40,322 nt of DNA from Acidobacteriota bacterium (GTDB lineage: Bacteria; Acidobacteriota; Terriglobia; Bryobacterales; Bryobacteraceae): the NCBI GenBank assembly GCA_026394075.1, contig JAPKYX010000248.1, positions 1-40,322 on the forward strand, in the 5' to 3' direction. The position numbers were made by a program, and so were the translations under genes. The notes below the pieces were generated by a model. The model was not told the origin of the DNA, searched no databases, and saw nothing but the letters and a program-made list of their open reading frames with translations. The first letter of the stretch is position 1; each line of letters starts with the position of its first letter. Positions 8,809 to 16,948 of the stretch are shown here, in pieces.

Positions 8809-10958
8809 TTGCGGCGTTACTCTGCGCGGTGGCGGGTTGGGCGCAACAACCGCCCGCTGTACCCGCTACGCCAGTGCCCGCTTTCCGGGCGAGCGCTAAC
8901 GAGATTCTGGTCGACGTCGTGGTCCGCGATAAGCGTGGGCGGATGGTGCGCGGCCTGAAGGCGGCCGATGTGACAGTGCTCGAAAATGGCGTGCCGCAGC
9001 CGGTGACGCTGTTTCGCGAGCGGCGTGGCGAAGCTGGCAAAACCACCGCCGCCATTGACCCTGCGGCTCCCGTTTCCGCAGCCGCCCCTCCGACTGGATC
9101 CACCCTCCGCCTGGAGCGGCAAGTCCGGCTGGTCTCGCTGGTGTTTGAGCGGTTGGGGCCGGAAGGGCGGCGCTTATCGCGCCAGGCGGCACTCGATTTT
9201 TTGAAGAACGACCTCGGCGCCAACGTCTACTACGCGGTCTTCACCATTGACCGGGGCTTCCGCGTCATCCAGCCCTACACCGCCAATCGTGAACTGCTGG
9301 AAGCCGCCATTCGCAAAGCGGCCAGCGGGGAGCGTGCGGACTATGCCAACAACTCAGCGGACATTGAGCGGATCCGCACCAACTCCGCGGGCAGTGTGGG
9401 CGCTGCCGCTGGCGTCGCGGCGGGGCCAGGCAGTTCCTCGGTGGATGGCGGGTCCATGTCGGACGAGCAGGCGAACGTGATGGCGACGCGCATGTCCGAG
9501 TATGCCGACATGGTGACGCGCGAGGACTTTGGGCGCGTGTCGATCTTTTCGCTCTGGGCCGTCATCAAGGAACTGGCGACGCTGCCGGGCCGCAAGTCCG
9601 TGCTCTATTTCAGTGAGCAGCTGGAGATGCCCAATGGCCTGGTGCAACAGTTCAAGTCGATGATCTCGGCGGCCAATCGCGCCAACGTCAGCGTCTATGC
9701 GATTGATGCGCGGGGCTTGCAGGCGGGTAGTGATCTGGACCGGAACCGCTCAATGCTGGGCAATGCGGCGGCCGTGAGCGGGCGCTATACGCGGGGCACG
9801 GCCACGGTGACCGAGGACGGGCGCGATGAATTTCGAACGTTTGACAAGGCCATGGATTCCATCCGTGCTTCATCGCAGAACGCGATGGCCGAGTTGGCGG
9901 AATCAACGGGCGGCTTCCTGATCGCCAACACCAACGACTTTCGCAAGCCGCTGGCTAAACTCAGCGAGGACTTCAACACCTACTACGAGATCGCCTACCG
10001 GCCCACCGATCAAGGCTACGACGGCCGCTTCCGGCAGATCGAAGTGCGCGTGGGTGCCAAGGATGAATATCAGATCCAGGCCCGCAATGGTTACTACTCG
10101 CTGCCCACGATGGATGGCCAGAACGTTTTCCCCTTTGAAGTGCCGTTGCTGAATGCCCTGGGCCGCGCTCCGTTGCCGCGTGACATTGAGTTTCGCGCGC
10201 ATGTGGTGCAGTACCGCCAACAGGAAGGGCAGCAGCAAGCGCTGCTAGTCTTTGACCTGCCCATGAAGGGCGTGACGTTCACCAAAGATGAGAAGGGCAA
10301 GCTGGCCCGGTCGCACATCTCGGTGCTCTCGCTGGTGAAAGATGCGCAGGGGCAGGTGGTGTCGAAGCTATCGCGCGATGTGCCGCTGAACCAGCCGCTC
10401 GACAAGGTGGAGGGCTTCATGCAGGGCCGCTTCATTGTGACGCGTCCGCTGTTGCTGGTGCCGGGGCGGTATACGGTGGAGTCGGCATTGGCTGATCTGG
10501 AAGGGCAGCGCTTGGCTGCCCGCAAGGCGGTACTGGTGGTTCCCAAGCGCGCCGACGGTTTGTCGATGTCGGAGCTCGTCCTGTTGCGGCGCATGGAGCC
10601 GCGGCCCGAGACGGTGGATGCAAATGATCCGACGGTGCTCGCGAGTTCCCGCGTCATTCCCACGCTGGCCGATACGATCACCCGCGCGGGCGGCACGGTG
10701 AAGACCGCGTTGAGCGCGTACCTGGTGGTCTACCCGGCAGAGGGTCGCATGCCCCGGCTGGTGCTGGACCTTTTGCGGGACGGCAAGGTAGCGGCACGCA
10801 TGGAGCCCACGCTGCCCGCGCTCGACGGCGAAGGGAATATTCCGTTTGTCACCAGCATGCCTGTCGATGGCCTGGCGCCGGGCCTCTATGAGTTTCGGGC
10901 GACCGTGATTGATGGCGACAAAGGGTTGCAGCGCAGCCTGATGGTGACCATCGAATGA
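8805..10958 (+). CDS. VWFA-related acidobacterial protein, second of pair
   Basis: This 717-residue paralogue of the preceding gene has the same architecture: signal peptide ([14 protein letters not shown]), an [15 protein letters not shown] module with [15 protein letters not shown], a VWA-like domain ([36 protein letters not shown]), the [16 protein letters not shown] segment, and a C-terminal beta-rich part ending in [12 protein letters not shown]. Like its neighbour it lacks a recognisable DxSxS MIDAS motif. The ATGA overlap with both flanking genes implies translational coupling and near-equal synthesis, so the two may form a heteromer. Sequence divergence between the pair is substantial, so the duplication is old rather than recent. 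Confidence 0.9.
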   Translation: MIAALLCAVAGWAQQPPAVPATPVPAFRASANEILVDVVVRDKRGRMVRGLKAADVTVLENGVPQPVTLFRERRGEAGKTTAAIDPAAPVSAAAPPTGSTLRLERQVRLVSLVFERLGPEGRRLSRQAALDFLKNDLGANVYYAVFTIDRGFRVIQPYTANRELLEAAIRKAASGERADYANNSADIERIRTNSAGSVGAAAGVAAGPGSSSVDGGSMSDEQANVMATRMSEYADMVTREDFGRVSIFSLWAVIKELATLPGRKSVLYFSEQLEMPNGLVQQFKSMISAANRANVSVYAIDARGLQAGSDLDRNRSMLGNAAAVSGRYTRGTATVTEDGRDEFRTFDKAMDSIRASSQNAMAELAESTGGFLIANTNDFRKPLAKLSEDFNTYYEIAYRPTDQGYDGRFRQIEVRVGAKDEYQIQARNGYYSLPTMDGQNVFPFEVPLLNALGRAPLPRDIEFRAHVVQYRQQEGQQQALLVFDLPMKGVTFTKDEKGKLARSHISVLSLVKDAQGQVVSKLSRDVPLNQPLDKVEGFMQGRFIVTRPLLLVPGRYTVESALADLEGQRLAARKAVLVVPKRADGLSMSELVLLRRMEPRPETVDANDPTVLASSRVIPTLADTITRAGGTVKTALSAYLVVYPAEGRMPRLVLDLLRDGKVAARMEPTLPALDGEGNIPFVTSMPVDGLAPGLYEFRATVIDGDKGLQRSLMVTIE

Positions 10959-12703
10959 AGCGTTCTCCGCGCCTGAATGAGCCTGCCTCCGCTACGATGA
11001 ACACTGTGAATCTCAGCCGGCGTCAGTTGTTGAGCTTGGGCCTGGGTGCGCCCGCGCTTTTGGGCGGAGGCGCATTTGCTTCCGCGCAGACCTTGGCGGC
11101 CAAGCCTCTGTTTGAAGAAGTACCGCCCGCTAAATCCGGCATCACCTGGGTGCACGACAACGCCATGTCGGCCGAACGGTTTCTCCCCGAGACGCTGCCG
11201 CCCGGTTGCGCATTTATCGATTTCGACAACGATGGCTGGATGGACTTGTTCCTGGTCAACTCCGGGCCCTCGGACTTCTTCACGCCGAAGAAGCCGCTGC
11301 GCAACGCCCTCTACAAGAACAATCGCGACGGCACCTTCACCGATGTGGCGGAGAAGGCTGGCGTCGCCGTGCCCAACGGTTTCGGCATGGGCGCCGCGGT
11401 GGGCGATTACGACAACGATGGCTTGCCGGACCTGCTGGTGACGGCCTATGGAAGGCCGACGCTCTATCACAACAATGGTGACGGCACCTTTACAGACGTC
11501 ACGGAGAAAGCGGGCCTGGCGACGCCGGGCTGGACCACGTCCGCCACCTGGCTCGACTATGACCAGGACGGCAAGCTCGATCTGTTTCTGTGCAGCTTTG
11601 TCAGCTACTCGGTAGCGGAACGCTTTTCCTGCGGCGACAACAAACTGGGGCGGCGCTACTACTGCATTCCGCGCGTCTTTAAGCCCACCGCCAGCTTGCT
11701 CTATCACAACAACGGTGATGGCACCTTCAAGCTAGTGTCGAAGGGCACCGACATTGAAAAGGCGCTGGGCAAGGCGTTGGGCGTGGTGGCCACCGACGTC
11801 AACAACGATGGCCGCACGGATCTGTTTGTGGCCAACGACACGGTGCAGAACTTCCTGTTTCTGAACCGTGGCGGCGGCAAGTGGGAAGAGGTTGCCCTCG
11901 CGGCCGAGGTCGGCTTCAGCCAGAACGGCCAGGCCCGCTCCGGCATGGGCGTCGATGCGGCGGACATCAACACGGACGGCTGGGAAGACCTGTTTGTCGC
12001 CAATGTCGACCAGGAGATGTTCTCGCTCTATGAGAACCAGAAAACCGAATCATTCGCCGACTCCGCGCACAAGCACAACGTCGCCCAATCGACGCGGCTG
12101 CTCTCGGGTTGGGGGCTGAAGTTTTTCGATTACGACAACGACGGCGCGACCGACCTGATTCTGGCCAACGGCCATCCGGACGACATGATCGAACAGTATT
12201 CGCAGCAAGTGAAGTACAAAGAACCGCTGTTGCTGTTCCACAACGATGGCGGCAAACTGCGCAATGTCTCCCTGCAAGCGGGGCCGGCGTTCTTGAAGTC
12301 CTGGCCGGCGCGTGGTCTGGCCGTCGGCGACTATCTGAACAACGGCAAGCTGAGCGTGCTGGTGGCCAACTGTGGCGAAGCGCCGGTGCTGCTGAAAAAC
12401 GTGGCCGGGGAAGGGAACCACTGGGTGGGGTTGAAGCTGGAAGGCACAACCTCGAACCGTGATGCGATCGGTGCGCGGATTACCTGGTCCGCCGGTGGCG
12501 TCAAACGGTCACGGCTCAAGAACAATGGCGGCAGCTATCTGTCATCGCACGATCCGCGCGAGGTGCTGGGGCTGGGCACGGCGGCGAAGCTGGATTGGGT
12601 GGAGATCAAGTGGCCCGCGCCATCCAAGCGCGTCGACCGGCTTGAGAACCTGCCCATTGACCGGTATCACCGCATTGTCGAGGGCAAGCCGCCAGTGGCG
12701 TAG
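10955..12703 (+). CDS. CRTAC1-family protein (FG-GAP/VCBS beta-propeller with ASPIC/UnbV domain)
   Basis: This 582-residue protein has a Tat-like signal ([11 protein letters not shown], then a hydrophobic run to FASAQ). Repeats with calcium-binding DxDxDGxxD loops follow: [15 protein letters not shown] near residue 87, [56 protein letters not shown] and [14 protein letters not shown]. These are the blades of an FG-GAP/VCBS propeller. The C-terminal ~80 residues are an ASPIC/UnbV domain ([33 protein letters not shown]). Such proteins are exported and calcium-dependent; the function is not established. The start at 10955 is preferred for the 4-bp ATGA coupling with the VWFA gene; ATG 10997 would place the Tat motif nearer the N-terminus. 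Last gene of the operon. Confidence 0.92.
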   Translation: MKRSPRLNEPASATMNTVNLSRRQLLSLGLGAPALLGGGAFASAQTLAAKPLFEEVPPAKSGITWVHDNAMSAERFLPETLPPGCAFIDFDNDGWMDLFLVNSGPSDFFTPKKPLRNALYKNNRDGTFTDVAEKAGVAVPNGFGMGAAVGDYDNDGLPDLLVTAYGRPTLYHNNGDGTFTDVTEKAGLATPGWTTSATWLDYDQDGKLDLFLCSFVSYSVAERFSCGDNKLGRRYYCIPRVFKPTASLLYHNNGDGTFKLVSKGTDIEKALGKALGVVATDVNNDGRTDLFVANDTVQNFLFLNRGGGKWEEVALAAEVGFSQNGQARSGMGVDAADINTDGWEDLFVANVDQEMFSLYENQKTESFADSAHKHNVAQSTRLLSGWGLKFFDYDNDGATDLILANGHPDDMIEQYSQQVKYKEPLLLFHNDGGKLRNVSLQAGPAFLKSWPARGLAVGDYLNNGKLSVLVANCGEAPVLLKNVAGEGNHWVGLKLEGTTSNRDAIGARITWSAGGVKRSRLKNNGGSYLSSHDPREVLGLGTAAKLDWVEIKWPAPSKRVDRLENLPIDRYHRIVEGKPPVA

Positions 12704-12704
12704 T

Positions 12705-12790
12705 CCGGGAGCGCCCGGCGAAATCCGCTCCTTTGCGGCGAGCGGCTCAGTCACGCGGATGCTGCCGAGCCGCGCGCGCCAGCAACCGGT
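12705..12790 (+). repeat. Degraded REP-like inverted repeats between CRTAC1 gene and mscL
   Basis: Several hairpins can form here: CCGGG-agcg-CCCGG right after the stop codon, CCGCTC paired with GAGCGG (12725-12745), and GCGGCTC paired with GAGCCGC (12742-12773); the last two share bases and exclude each other. The blocks 12725-12748 (minus strand) and 12766-12789 (plus strand) resemble the arms of the palindrome at 26803-26943 (shared pattern CCGAGCCGCG..CCAGCA..CGG), suggesting an old copy of the same intergenic repeat family. It may also terminate the long operon, though there is no T-tract. The remaining 80 bp before mscL show no clear promoter. Confidence 0.5.
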
Positions 12791-12871
12791 GTTCAGGCAG
12801 CCGCACGATATGGCATGATTGCTCAGAAGCTTTAGTGATCGATAACAGACAGGGATCGGGAGGAAAGTGAA

Positions 12872-13294
12872 ATGGGAATGGTGAGCGAGTTTCAGGATTT
12901 CATCAAGCGCGGCAACGTGCTGGATTTGGCCGTCGGTGTCATTATCGGCGGAGCGTTCGGCAAGATCGTTTCGTCGGCCACCGATGACCTGATCATGCCG
13001 GTGATCAGCCTGGCGACGGGCAAAATTGACTTCACCAATCTGTTTGTGGCGCTCGACGGCAACACCTATGCCACGCTCGCGGAGGCCAAAAAGGCCGGTG
13101 TGGCCGCGGTCGCCTACGGCAACTTCATTACCGCCATCATCAACTTCTTGATCATCGCGATGGTGATCTTCCTGATCGTGCGGCAGGCCAACAAACTGAA
13201 CGCGCCTCCCGCGGCCGCGCCGGCCCCCCCGCCCGGCCCGACCCCCACTGAGGCACTGCTGGGCGAAATCCGAGATCTGCTCTCGAAGCGCTAA
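12872..13294 (+). CDS. mscL: Large-conductance mechanosensitive channel MscL
   Basis: This 140-residue protein matches the MscL family along its whole length. It has the amphipathic N-terminus (SEFQDFIKRGN), transmembrane helix 1 with the conserved LDLAVGVIIGGAFGKIVSS pore motif, a periplasmic loop with DLIMPVISLATG, transmembrane helix 2 (FITAIINFLIIAMVIFLIV), and a C-terminal helix (TEALLGEIRDLLSKR) after a Pro/Ala-rich linker. MscL forms a homopentameric channel in the inner membrane that opens under high membrane tension and releases solutes on osmotic downshock. The start has a strong GGAGGAAAG ribosome binding site. It is transcribed alone, between the palindromic repeat and a hairpin. 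Confidence 0.98.
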   Translation: MGMVSEFQDFIKRGNVLDLAVGVIIGGAFGKIVSSATDDLIMPVISLATGKIDFTNLFVALDGNTYATLAEAKKAGVAAVAYGNFITAIINFLIIAMVIFLIVRQANKLNAPPAAAPAPPPGPTPTEALLGEIRDLLSKR

Positions 13295-13311
13295 GCCCGC
13301 AAACGAGGAGC

Positions 13312-13336
13312 GGGGCGGGTCAGCGAAACCCGCCCC
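13312..13336. terminator. GC-rich hairpin between mscL and the convergent PEP-CTERM gene
   Basis: A perfect 9-bp stem (GGGGCGGGT pairing with ACCCGCCCC) encloses a 7-nt loop, 17 nt after the mscL stop codon. There is no T-tract on either side. Its position between convergent genes suggests a bidirectional transcription stop. Confidence 0.55.
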
Positions 13337-13381
13337 AAGGAGCGATGAGCGAACTGAAAGGACCCTGGTTTCTACCGTCAC

Positions 13382-14134
13382 CTACTTGCGGCGGAAGAAG
13401 AGACCTAGGGCCAGCAGTGCGCCGCCCATCGAAGCGAAACTGGCAGGTTCCGGAACCGGGGTGTCAATGTTGAACCCGCCGGAGGTGTTGGAGAAGTTGA
13501 TCACCTGATTCTTGGTCTTGGAGCCCGAGACGAACTTCGTGACGCTGTTGAGGAACACGTTGTTGCCCTTCAGACCCGTGCTCGAAAGGCTCTGCGAGAA
13601 GTCGGCGTCATAGCTGCCTTGCGATTTGAGAAAATTCTTCACCCCGGCGTTGCTGGAGGAGTACATGATGTTGGTGAAGTCGCCCGTACCGCCGCCGCCC
13701 AACGTCGTGCCGCCAGTGGTGCCGGAGTAGGAGGTCAGCGCGGTGGACTTAACATCGGCCCGCAGCACGACGTCGTTCTTCGTCCAGTTCTTGTTCGTCG
13801 TGCCCACGTAGGTGAACAGCAGGAACCCGGTGAAGTTATCCTGTGACACCACTCCATTGGAATTGCCCGTGGTGGTGGAAGCCAGGTTGAACGTCAGGTT
13901 GACGTCCCCGGTGTCCAGCCCCGAGATGCTGGCCGGGAGAAAATCGATGGCCACTTTGACGGTTCCGTTGTGCGCCAGAGTTGCACCGGAATTGGTCGGG
14001 GTCAACTTGGCGATGATCTGATTGGCCGGGCCGACGTAGTTCCAGCTCATCAGGGTCGCCTGAGAAGGAAGGGCGGCCGCCATCAGGCTCGCCGCCACAA
14101 GCAGGGATCGGTTGAGTATATTTTGTTGTTTCAT
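13382..14134 (-). CDS. PEP-CTERM sorting-domain protein
   Basis: This 250-residue protein has an N-terminal signal peptide (ILNRSLLVAASLMAAALPSQA), a Thr/Ser/Asn/Gly-rich beta-type middle, and a typical PEP-CTERM tail: VPEPASFASMGG, a hydrophobic helix and terminal FFRRK (about residues 227-250). Proteins with this tail are recognised by an exortase (EpsH-type), cleaved near Pro-Glu-Pro and exported, often with exopolysaccharide. The middle resembles no family I recognise. A GGAG on the minus strand about 11 nt before the ATG supports the start. No exortase gene lies in this window, so sorting would depend on one elsewhere. It is divergent from the two-component pair starting at 14260, which may regulate it. 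Confidence 0.9.
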   Translation of the reverse strand: MKQQNILNRSLLVAASLMAAALPSQATLMSWNYVGPANQIIAKLTPTNSGATLAHNGTVKVAIDFLPASISGLDTGDVNLTFNLASTTTGNSNGVVSQDNFTGFLLFTYVGTTNKNWTKNDVVLRADVKSTALTSYSGTTGGTTLGGGGTGDFTNIMYSSSNAGVKNFLKSQGSYDADFSQSLSSTGLKGNNVFLNSVTKFVSGSKTKNQVINFSNTSGGFNIDTPVPEPASFASMGGALLALGLFFRRK

Positions 14135-14158
14135 TTGTATTTTGTCTCCGATAACGTA

Positions 14159-14176
14159 TCTGGGAGTGTTTCCAGA
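14159..14176. promoter_or_regulatory. Palindrome in the divergent promoter region
   Basis: An 18-bp dyad reads TCTGG-gagtgttt-CCAGA and pairs further through G-U and A-T positions inward. It lies 25 bp upstream of the PEP-CTERM start codon and 84 bp before the kinase start, a plausible operator, possibly for the response regulator encoded at 15776. This is inference from position only. Confidence 0.35.
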
Positions 14177-14259
14177 AAGTCTCTGGCCTGTTCCCTGAAT
14201 CGAGTCTGCCGGACGCCAGCGGCCACTCGAAAGCTATCTTTGGATGGCTTGTGTTTTAG

Positions 14260-15783
14260 ATGCAATGCTTTACGGCTGCTTTCATGAACTTCAGTCCTAG
14301 TACAGAACCGCCTTTTGGAGCCTTTTCTCAGTCCCTGGATCGGGGGCTGGACTGGCTGATCGAAAGGCGTCCCCTGGCCCAGTTGATGACCCTGTTGCTG
14401 GTGCTGATGAATGCGGTGATCGATTGGGTCGTCGTGCAGAACAGCGGCCTGGGGTTCCTGTACATCTTTCCGATGATCGCCGCGGCGGTTGCCCTCAGCC
14501 GGGTGGAGGTGGTGCTGCTGGGGGTGGGGTGTTCGATCTTGCGAGAGGCTTTTGCGCCGTTTGCAGGCGATCCGGGCATGGAAATGCGCTTATTTCTCGT
14601 CACGGTGGGGCTGACGTTCCCGGCGCTGTTTGTCGGCGAGATCATCCGCAACCGACGGTTGATGCTGGTCCATCTGGCGGAACGGGAACGGCAGGACCGG
14701 ACGTTGCGGCAGGTGGAGCAGCAGATGCGCGCCATCATGGACACCACGCCGCTGGCCATCTTAACGGTCAGCGCGGATGGCGCCATCACGATGGCCAACT
14801 CCGCCGCGGCCCGCGTGTTCGCCGCCGAATCCGGCGGACTGTTGGGCCTCGATATCGTCGAGCTGGTACCGGTACTAAAAAGGCTGGTACGGGAGCATTC
14901 CACCCCCGGATTGCGCACCATGCTGGAGGCCCAGGGGATGCGGCGCGACGGCCGCGCGTTCGTGGCCCAGATCTGGTGCTCCGTTTACCAGCGCGACGGG
15001 ACCAGCCAGTTGGCGGCGGTGATCTGGGATGCCACCGACACGATGCGGAGCCGGGAGGAGGCCAGTCTGGAGCTATTGGGCAGCCTCACGCGGGTGGCCA
15101 TTGGAGCGGTGGCGCACGAAGTCCGCAACCTGGCGGCGGCGGCCACGATGGCCCACGCCAATCTGGGGCGGTCCGCGGTGGTGGCGGCTGAAGCTGAGTT
15201 TCACGTCCTCGGCACGTTGATCGCGGGCGTGGAGAAACTCGCTTCCAGCAACCTGGCGTTCAGCCGCCGCCGGACCCACGAAGTCACTGAGCCGGGGGCC
15301 TTACTGGACGACTTGCGGGTTCTGCTGGGGCCGATGTGCGCCGAATCCGGGATTGACCTGGTGTGGGATTTGCCACCGGCTCTGCCGGCGTTAGCGGGCA
15401 ACCGGGAACAGTTGATGCAGGTGTTCCTCAACTTGACCTTCAACGCGGTGCGGGTGCTGGAGGAGTCACCCGGACTCCGGCAGTTGCGGATTAGCGCCGA
15501 GCGGCTGCCGGAGGCGGTGACGGTGCGGGTTCAGGACTCCGGGCCCGGCATCCCGGACCCCTCGCGCTTATTTCACCCCTTGAAGAACGATGGCGATCCG
15601 GGCGGCTTGGGGCTGTTTATCTCCCGCGCGATCTTGCGGGCCGCCGGCGGCGATCTGGAAGTGGAAGCGGTGGAGCGCGGAGCCTGCTTCAAGGTTCTCC
15701 TGCCCATCGCTGCCGCCGGTGGCCCGGTGACGGTAGCAGCGCCTTCACCGCCGGCGGACAGAGAAGGAACGCCCCATGCTTGA
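14260..15783 (+). CDS. Membrane PAS-domain sensor histidine kinase
   Basis: This 507-residue protein has several hydrophobic segments in residues 35-130 (LAQLMTLLLVLMNAVIDWVVV, GFLYIFPMIAAAVAL, MRLFLVTVGLTFPALFVGEI), a short coiled segment (LAERERQDRTLRQVEQQM), a PAS domain (IMDTTPLAILTVSADGAITM onward, about 150-270), a phosphoacceptor helix with His286 in VAHEVRNL, and an ATPase domain with N-box (NLTFNAV), DSGPGIP and GGLGLFIS motifs. It should autophosphorylate on His286 and pass phosphate to the regulator encoded next, whose start overlaps its end by 8 bp. The ligand is unknown. The start is uncertain: ATG 14284 is an alternative and neither has a Shine-Dalgarno; TATCTT at 14235-14240 could be the -10. 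Confidence 0.92.
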   Translation: MQCFTAAFMNFSPSTEPPFGAFSQSLDRGLDWLIERRPLAQLMTLLLVLMNAVIDWVVVQNSGLGFLYIFPMIAAAVALSRVEVVLLGVGCSILREAFAPFAGDPGMEMRLFLVTVGLTFPALFVGEIIRNRRLMLVHLAERERQDRTLRQVEQQMRAIMDTTPLAILTVSADGAITMANSAAARVFAAESGGLLGLDIVELVPVLKRLVREHSTPGLRTMLEAQGMRRDGRAFVAQIWCSVYQRDGTSQLAAVIWDATDTMRSREEASLELLGSLTRVAIGAVAHEVRNLAAAATMAHANLGRSAVVAAEAEFHVLGTLIAGVEKLASSNLAFSRRRTHEVTEPGALLDDLRVLLGPMCAESGIDLVWDLPPALPALAGNREQLMQVFLNLTFNAVRVLEESPGLRQLRISAERLPEAVTVRVQDSGPGIPDPSRLFHPLKNDGDPGGLGLFISRAILRAAGGDLEVEAVERGACFKVLLPIAAAGGPVTVAAPSPPADREGTPHA

Positions 15784-16426
15784 AGCGGGAACGCCTGGCA
15801 CGATTAGGGTACTGATTGTCGACGATCATGCGGTCTTCCGTGACAGCATTGCGCGCGCGTTGCGCAGCGAAACCGGTATTGAGATCACCGGCCATTGCGG
15901 CACGGTCGATGAGGGCCTCAAAAGCGCCCGCACCCACCCGCCGGACGTGGTGATTCTGGATTACGACCTGGGGTATGAGCGCGGCACCCGCTACGTGCGG
16001 GAGGCCGCTGAGGCCGGGCTGCCGGGTGCCATCCTGATGCTGACTGCGTTTCTGCATGAGGATGAAGCACGGCGGCTACTACAGCTGGGAATTCAGGGCA
16101 TTCTCCTCAAGGTGCACCCGCTTGATGTTGTGCTGGAGGCGATCCGTACTGTTGCCCGCGGCGGCATCTGGCTGGATGCGCCGTTCCAGCAGTTGGGCCG
16201 CGCACCGGACGCGGAGCTGGAGGCCACGGACGACGCGCTGTCGGAGCGGGAGCAACTGGTGTTGGGTCTGATTGTCCGGGGCCAGTCCAACAAGGAGATC
16301 GCCGGCGTGCTGAACGTATCCGAACCTGCGGTGAAGGCCACCTTACAGCGGCTGTTCAATAAGCTTGGCGTCCGGACACGGGCCCAACTGGTGCGCGTTG
16401 GGATTGAGCGCAGCTTAGTCCCCTAG
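15776..16426 (+). CDS. NarL/FixJ-type response regulator (receiver + LuxR HTH)
   Basis: This 216-residue protein has a receiver domain (residues ~10-128) with the acidic pair in LIVDDHAVFRDS, the phosphoacceptor Asp62 in VVILDYDLG, Thr90 in LMLTAF and conserved Lys112 in ILLKVHP. A LuxR-type helix-turn-helix follows at about 153-208 (LSEREQLVLGLIVRGQSNKE, then VSEPAVKATLQRLFNKLGV). It is a DNA-binding transcriptional regulator, activated by phosphorylation from the overlapping upstream kinase (8-bp overlap). Its targets are unknown; the divergent PEP-CTERM gene and its own promoter are the nearest candidates. Confidence 0.95.
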   Translation: MLEAGTPGTIRVLIVDDHAVFRDSIARALRSETGIEITGHCGTVDEGLKSARTHPPDVVILDYDLGYERGTRYVREAAEAGLPGAILMLTAFLHEDEARRLLQLGIQGILLKVHPLDVVLEAIRTVARGGIWLDAPFQQLGRAPDAELEATDDALSEREQLVLGLIVRGQSNKEIAGVLNVSEPAVKATLQRLFNKLGVRTRAQLVRVGIERSLVP

Positions 16427-16491
16427 GCGGCTCGCGCTGGCACGCCTCACCCGATCCCCAAGCGGCCCACCGGAACGCCCCGGAAATCGGC

Positions 16492-16497
16492 TACAAT
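16492..16497 (+). promoter_or_regulatory. -10 element of the tRNA-Leu gene
   Basis: TACAAT lies 16 nt upstream of the mature tRNA 5' end, leaving a leader of under 10 nt. No good -35 is visible at 17-bp spacing. Confidence 0.5.
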
Positions 16498-16513
16498 CGG
16501 AGAAGCCTTGCAA

Positions 16514-16602
16514 GCCGAAGTGGCGGAACTGGCAGACGCAACGGACTCAAAATCCGTCGGGATTCACTTCCCATGTGGGTTCGACCCCCACCTTCGGCAC
16601 CA
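16514..16602 (+). tRNA. tRNA-Leu (anticodon CAA)
   Basis: This is an 89-nt class II tRNA. The acceptor arm GCCGAAG pairs with CTTCGGC, followed by discriminator A and an encoded CCA. The anticodon stem ACGGA/TCCGT encloses the loop CTCAAAA, giving anticodon CAA, which reads the Leu codon UUG. A long variable arm (GGGATTCACTTCCC) and a T arm with GGTTCGACCCC complete the fold. It has its own -10 box and terminator. Confidence 0.97.
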
Positions 16603-16632
16603 ACTCAACAAAAGGCTTCTGTAAGTTTCAAC

Positions 16633-16654
16633 GGCCTCAGCAATGAGGCCTTTT
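16633..16654 (+). terminator. Rho-independent terminator of tRNA-Leu
   Basis: GGCCTC-agcaat-GAGGCC is followed immediately by TTTTCCTTT, 30 nt after the CCA end. This is a canonical intrinsic terminator. Confidence 0.85.
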
Positions 16655-16660
16655 CCTTTG

Positions 16661-16934
16661 GCCGGTGTGACCATCGTGCGACAAGTTTTCGCGGTCGTGG
16701 TTTCGTTGGCCTTTGCCGACTCTTGAACGTGGGCACTCAAACGGCTAGCAGCCAACAGAAGCGCGCGTTCCGTGACGATGTCGACTAGCCTTCATGGAGC
16801 CACCACCGGCAGTGGCAAGCGGCCGATGCCCAGCACTTCGAGCATGCTCCGCACTTCAGTCCGTCCGATGATCGATGCCGGTGCCATCCCCCGCGCCGGT
16901 GGATCGCAGACCGGGCGCGGAATATCTGCCGCGA
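16661..16934. other. Intergenic stretch without a recognisable gene
   Basis: The ~270 bp between the tRNA terminator and the next promoter hold no supported gene. The TonB receptor frame is open back to ATG 16772, but the segment 16772-16948 encodes a low-complexity Ser/Thr/Arg stretch ahead of the signal peptide and is best read as non-coding. No copy of the tRNA 3' end or integrase remnant is visible. Confidence 0.6.
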
Positions 16935-16940
16935 TATACT
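16935..16940 (+). promoter_or_regulatory. -10-like TATACT for a probable leaderless start
   Basis: TATACT lies 8 nt upstream of ATG 16949, and no Shine-Dalgarno precedes that ATG. The spacing would place transcription initiation at or next to the start codon. Confidence 0.5.
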
Positions 16941-16948
16941 TGACGATT

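Noticed and set aside
12542-13381. 279-codon minus-strand frame across mscL
   Set aside because: It covers the real mscL gene, the end of the CRTAC1 gene and two hairpins; no family resemblance.
16564-16755. 63-codon minus-strand frame over the tRNA
   Set aside because: It reads through the complement of tRNA-Leu and its terminator (giving a WCRRWGSNPHGK artefact often seen over tRNA genes), so it is not a gene.
16772-16948. N-terminal extension of the second TonB receptor
   Set aside because: It would put 59 low-complexity residues before a normal signal peptide; ATG 16949 has a fitting -10 box and starts the signal peptide.
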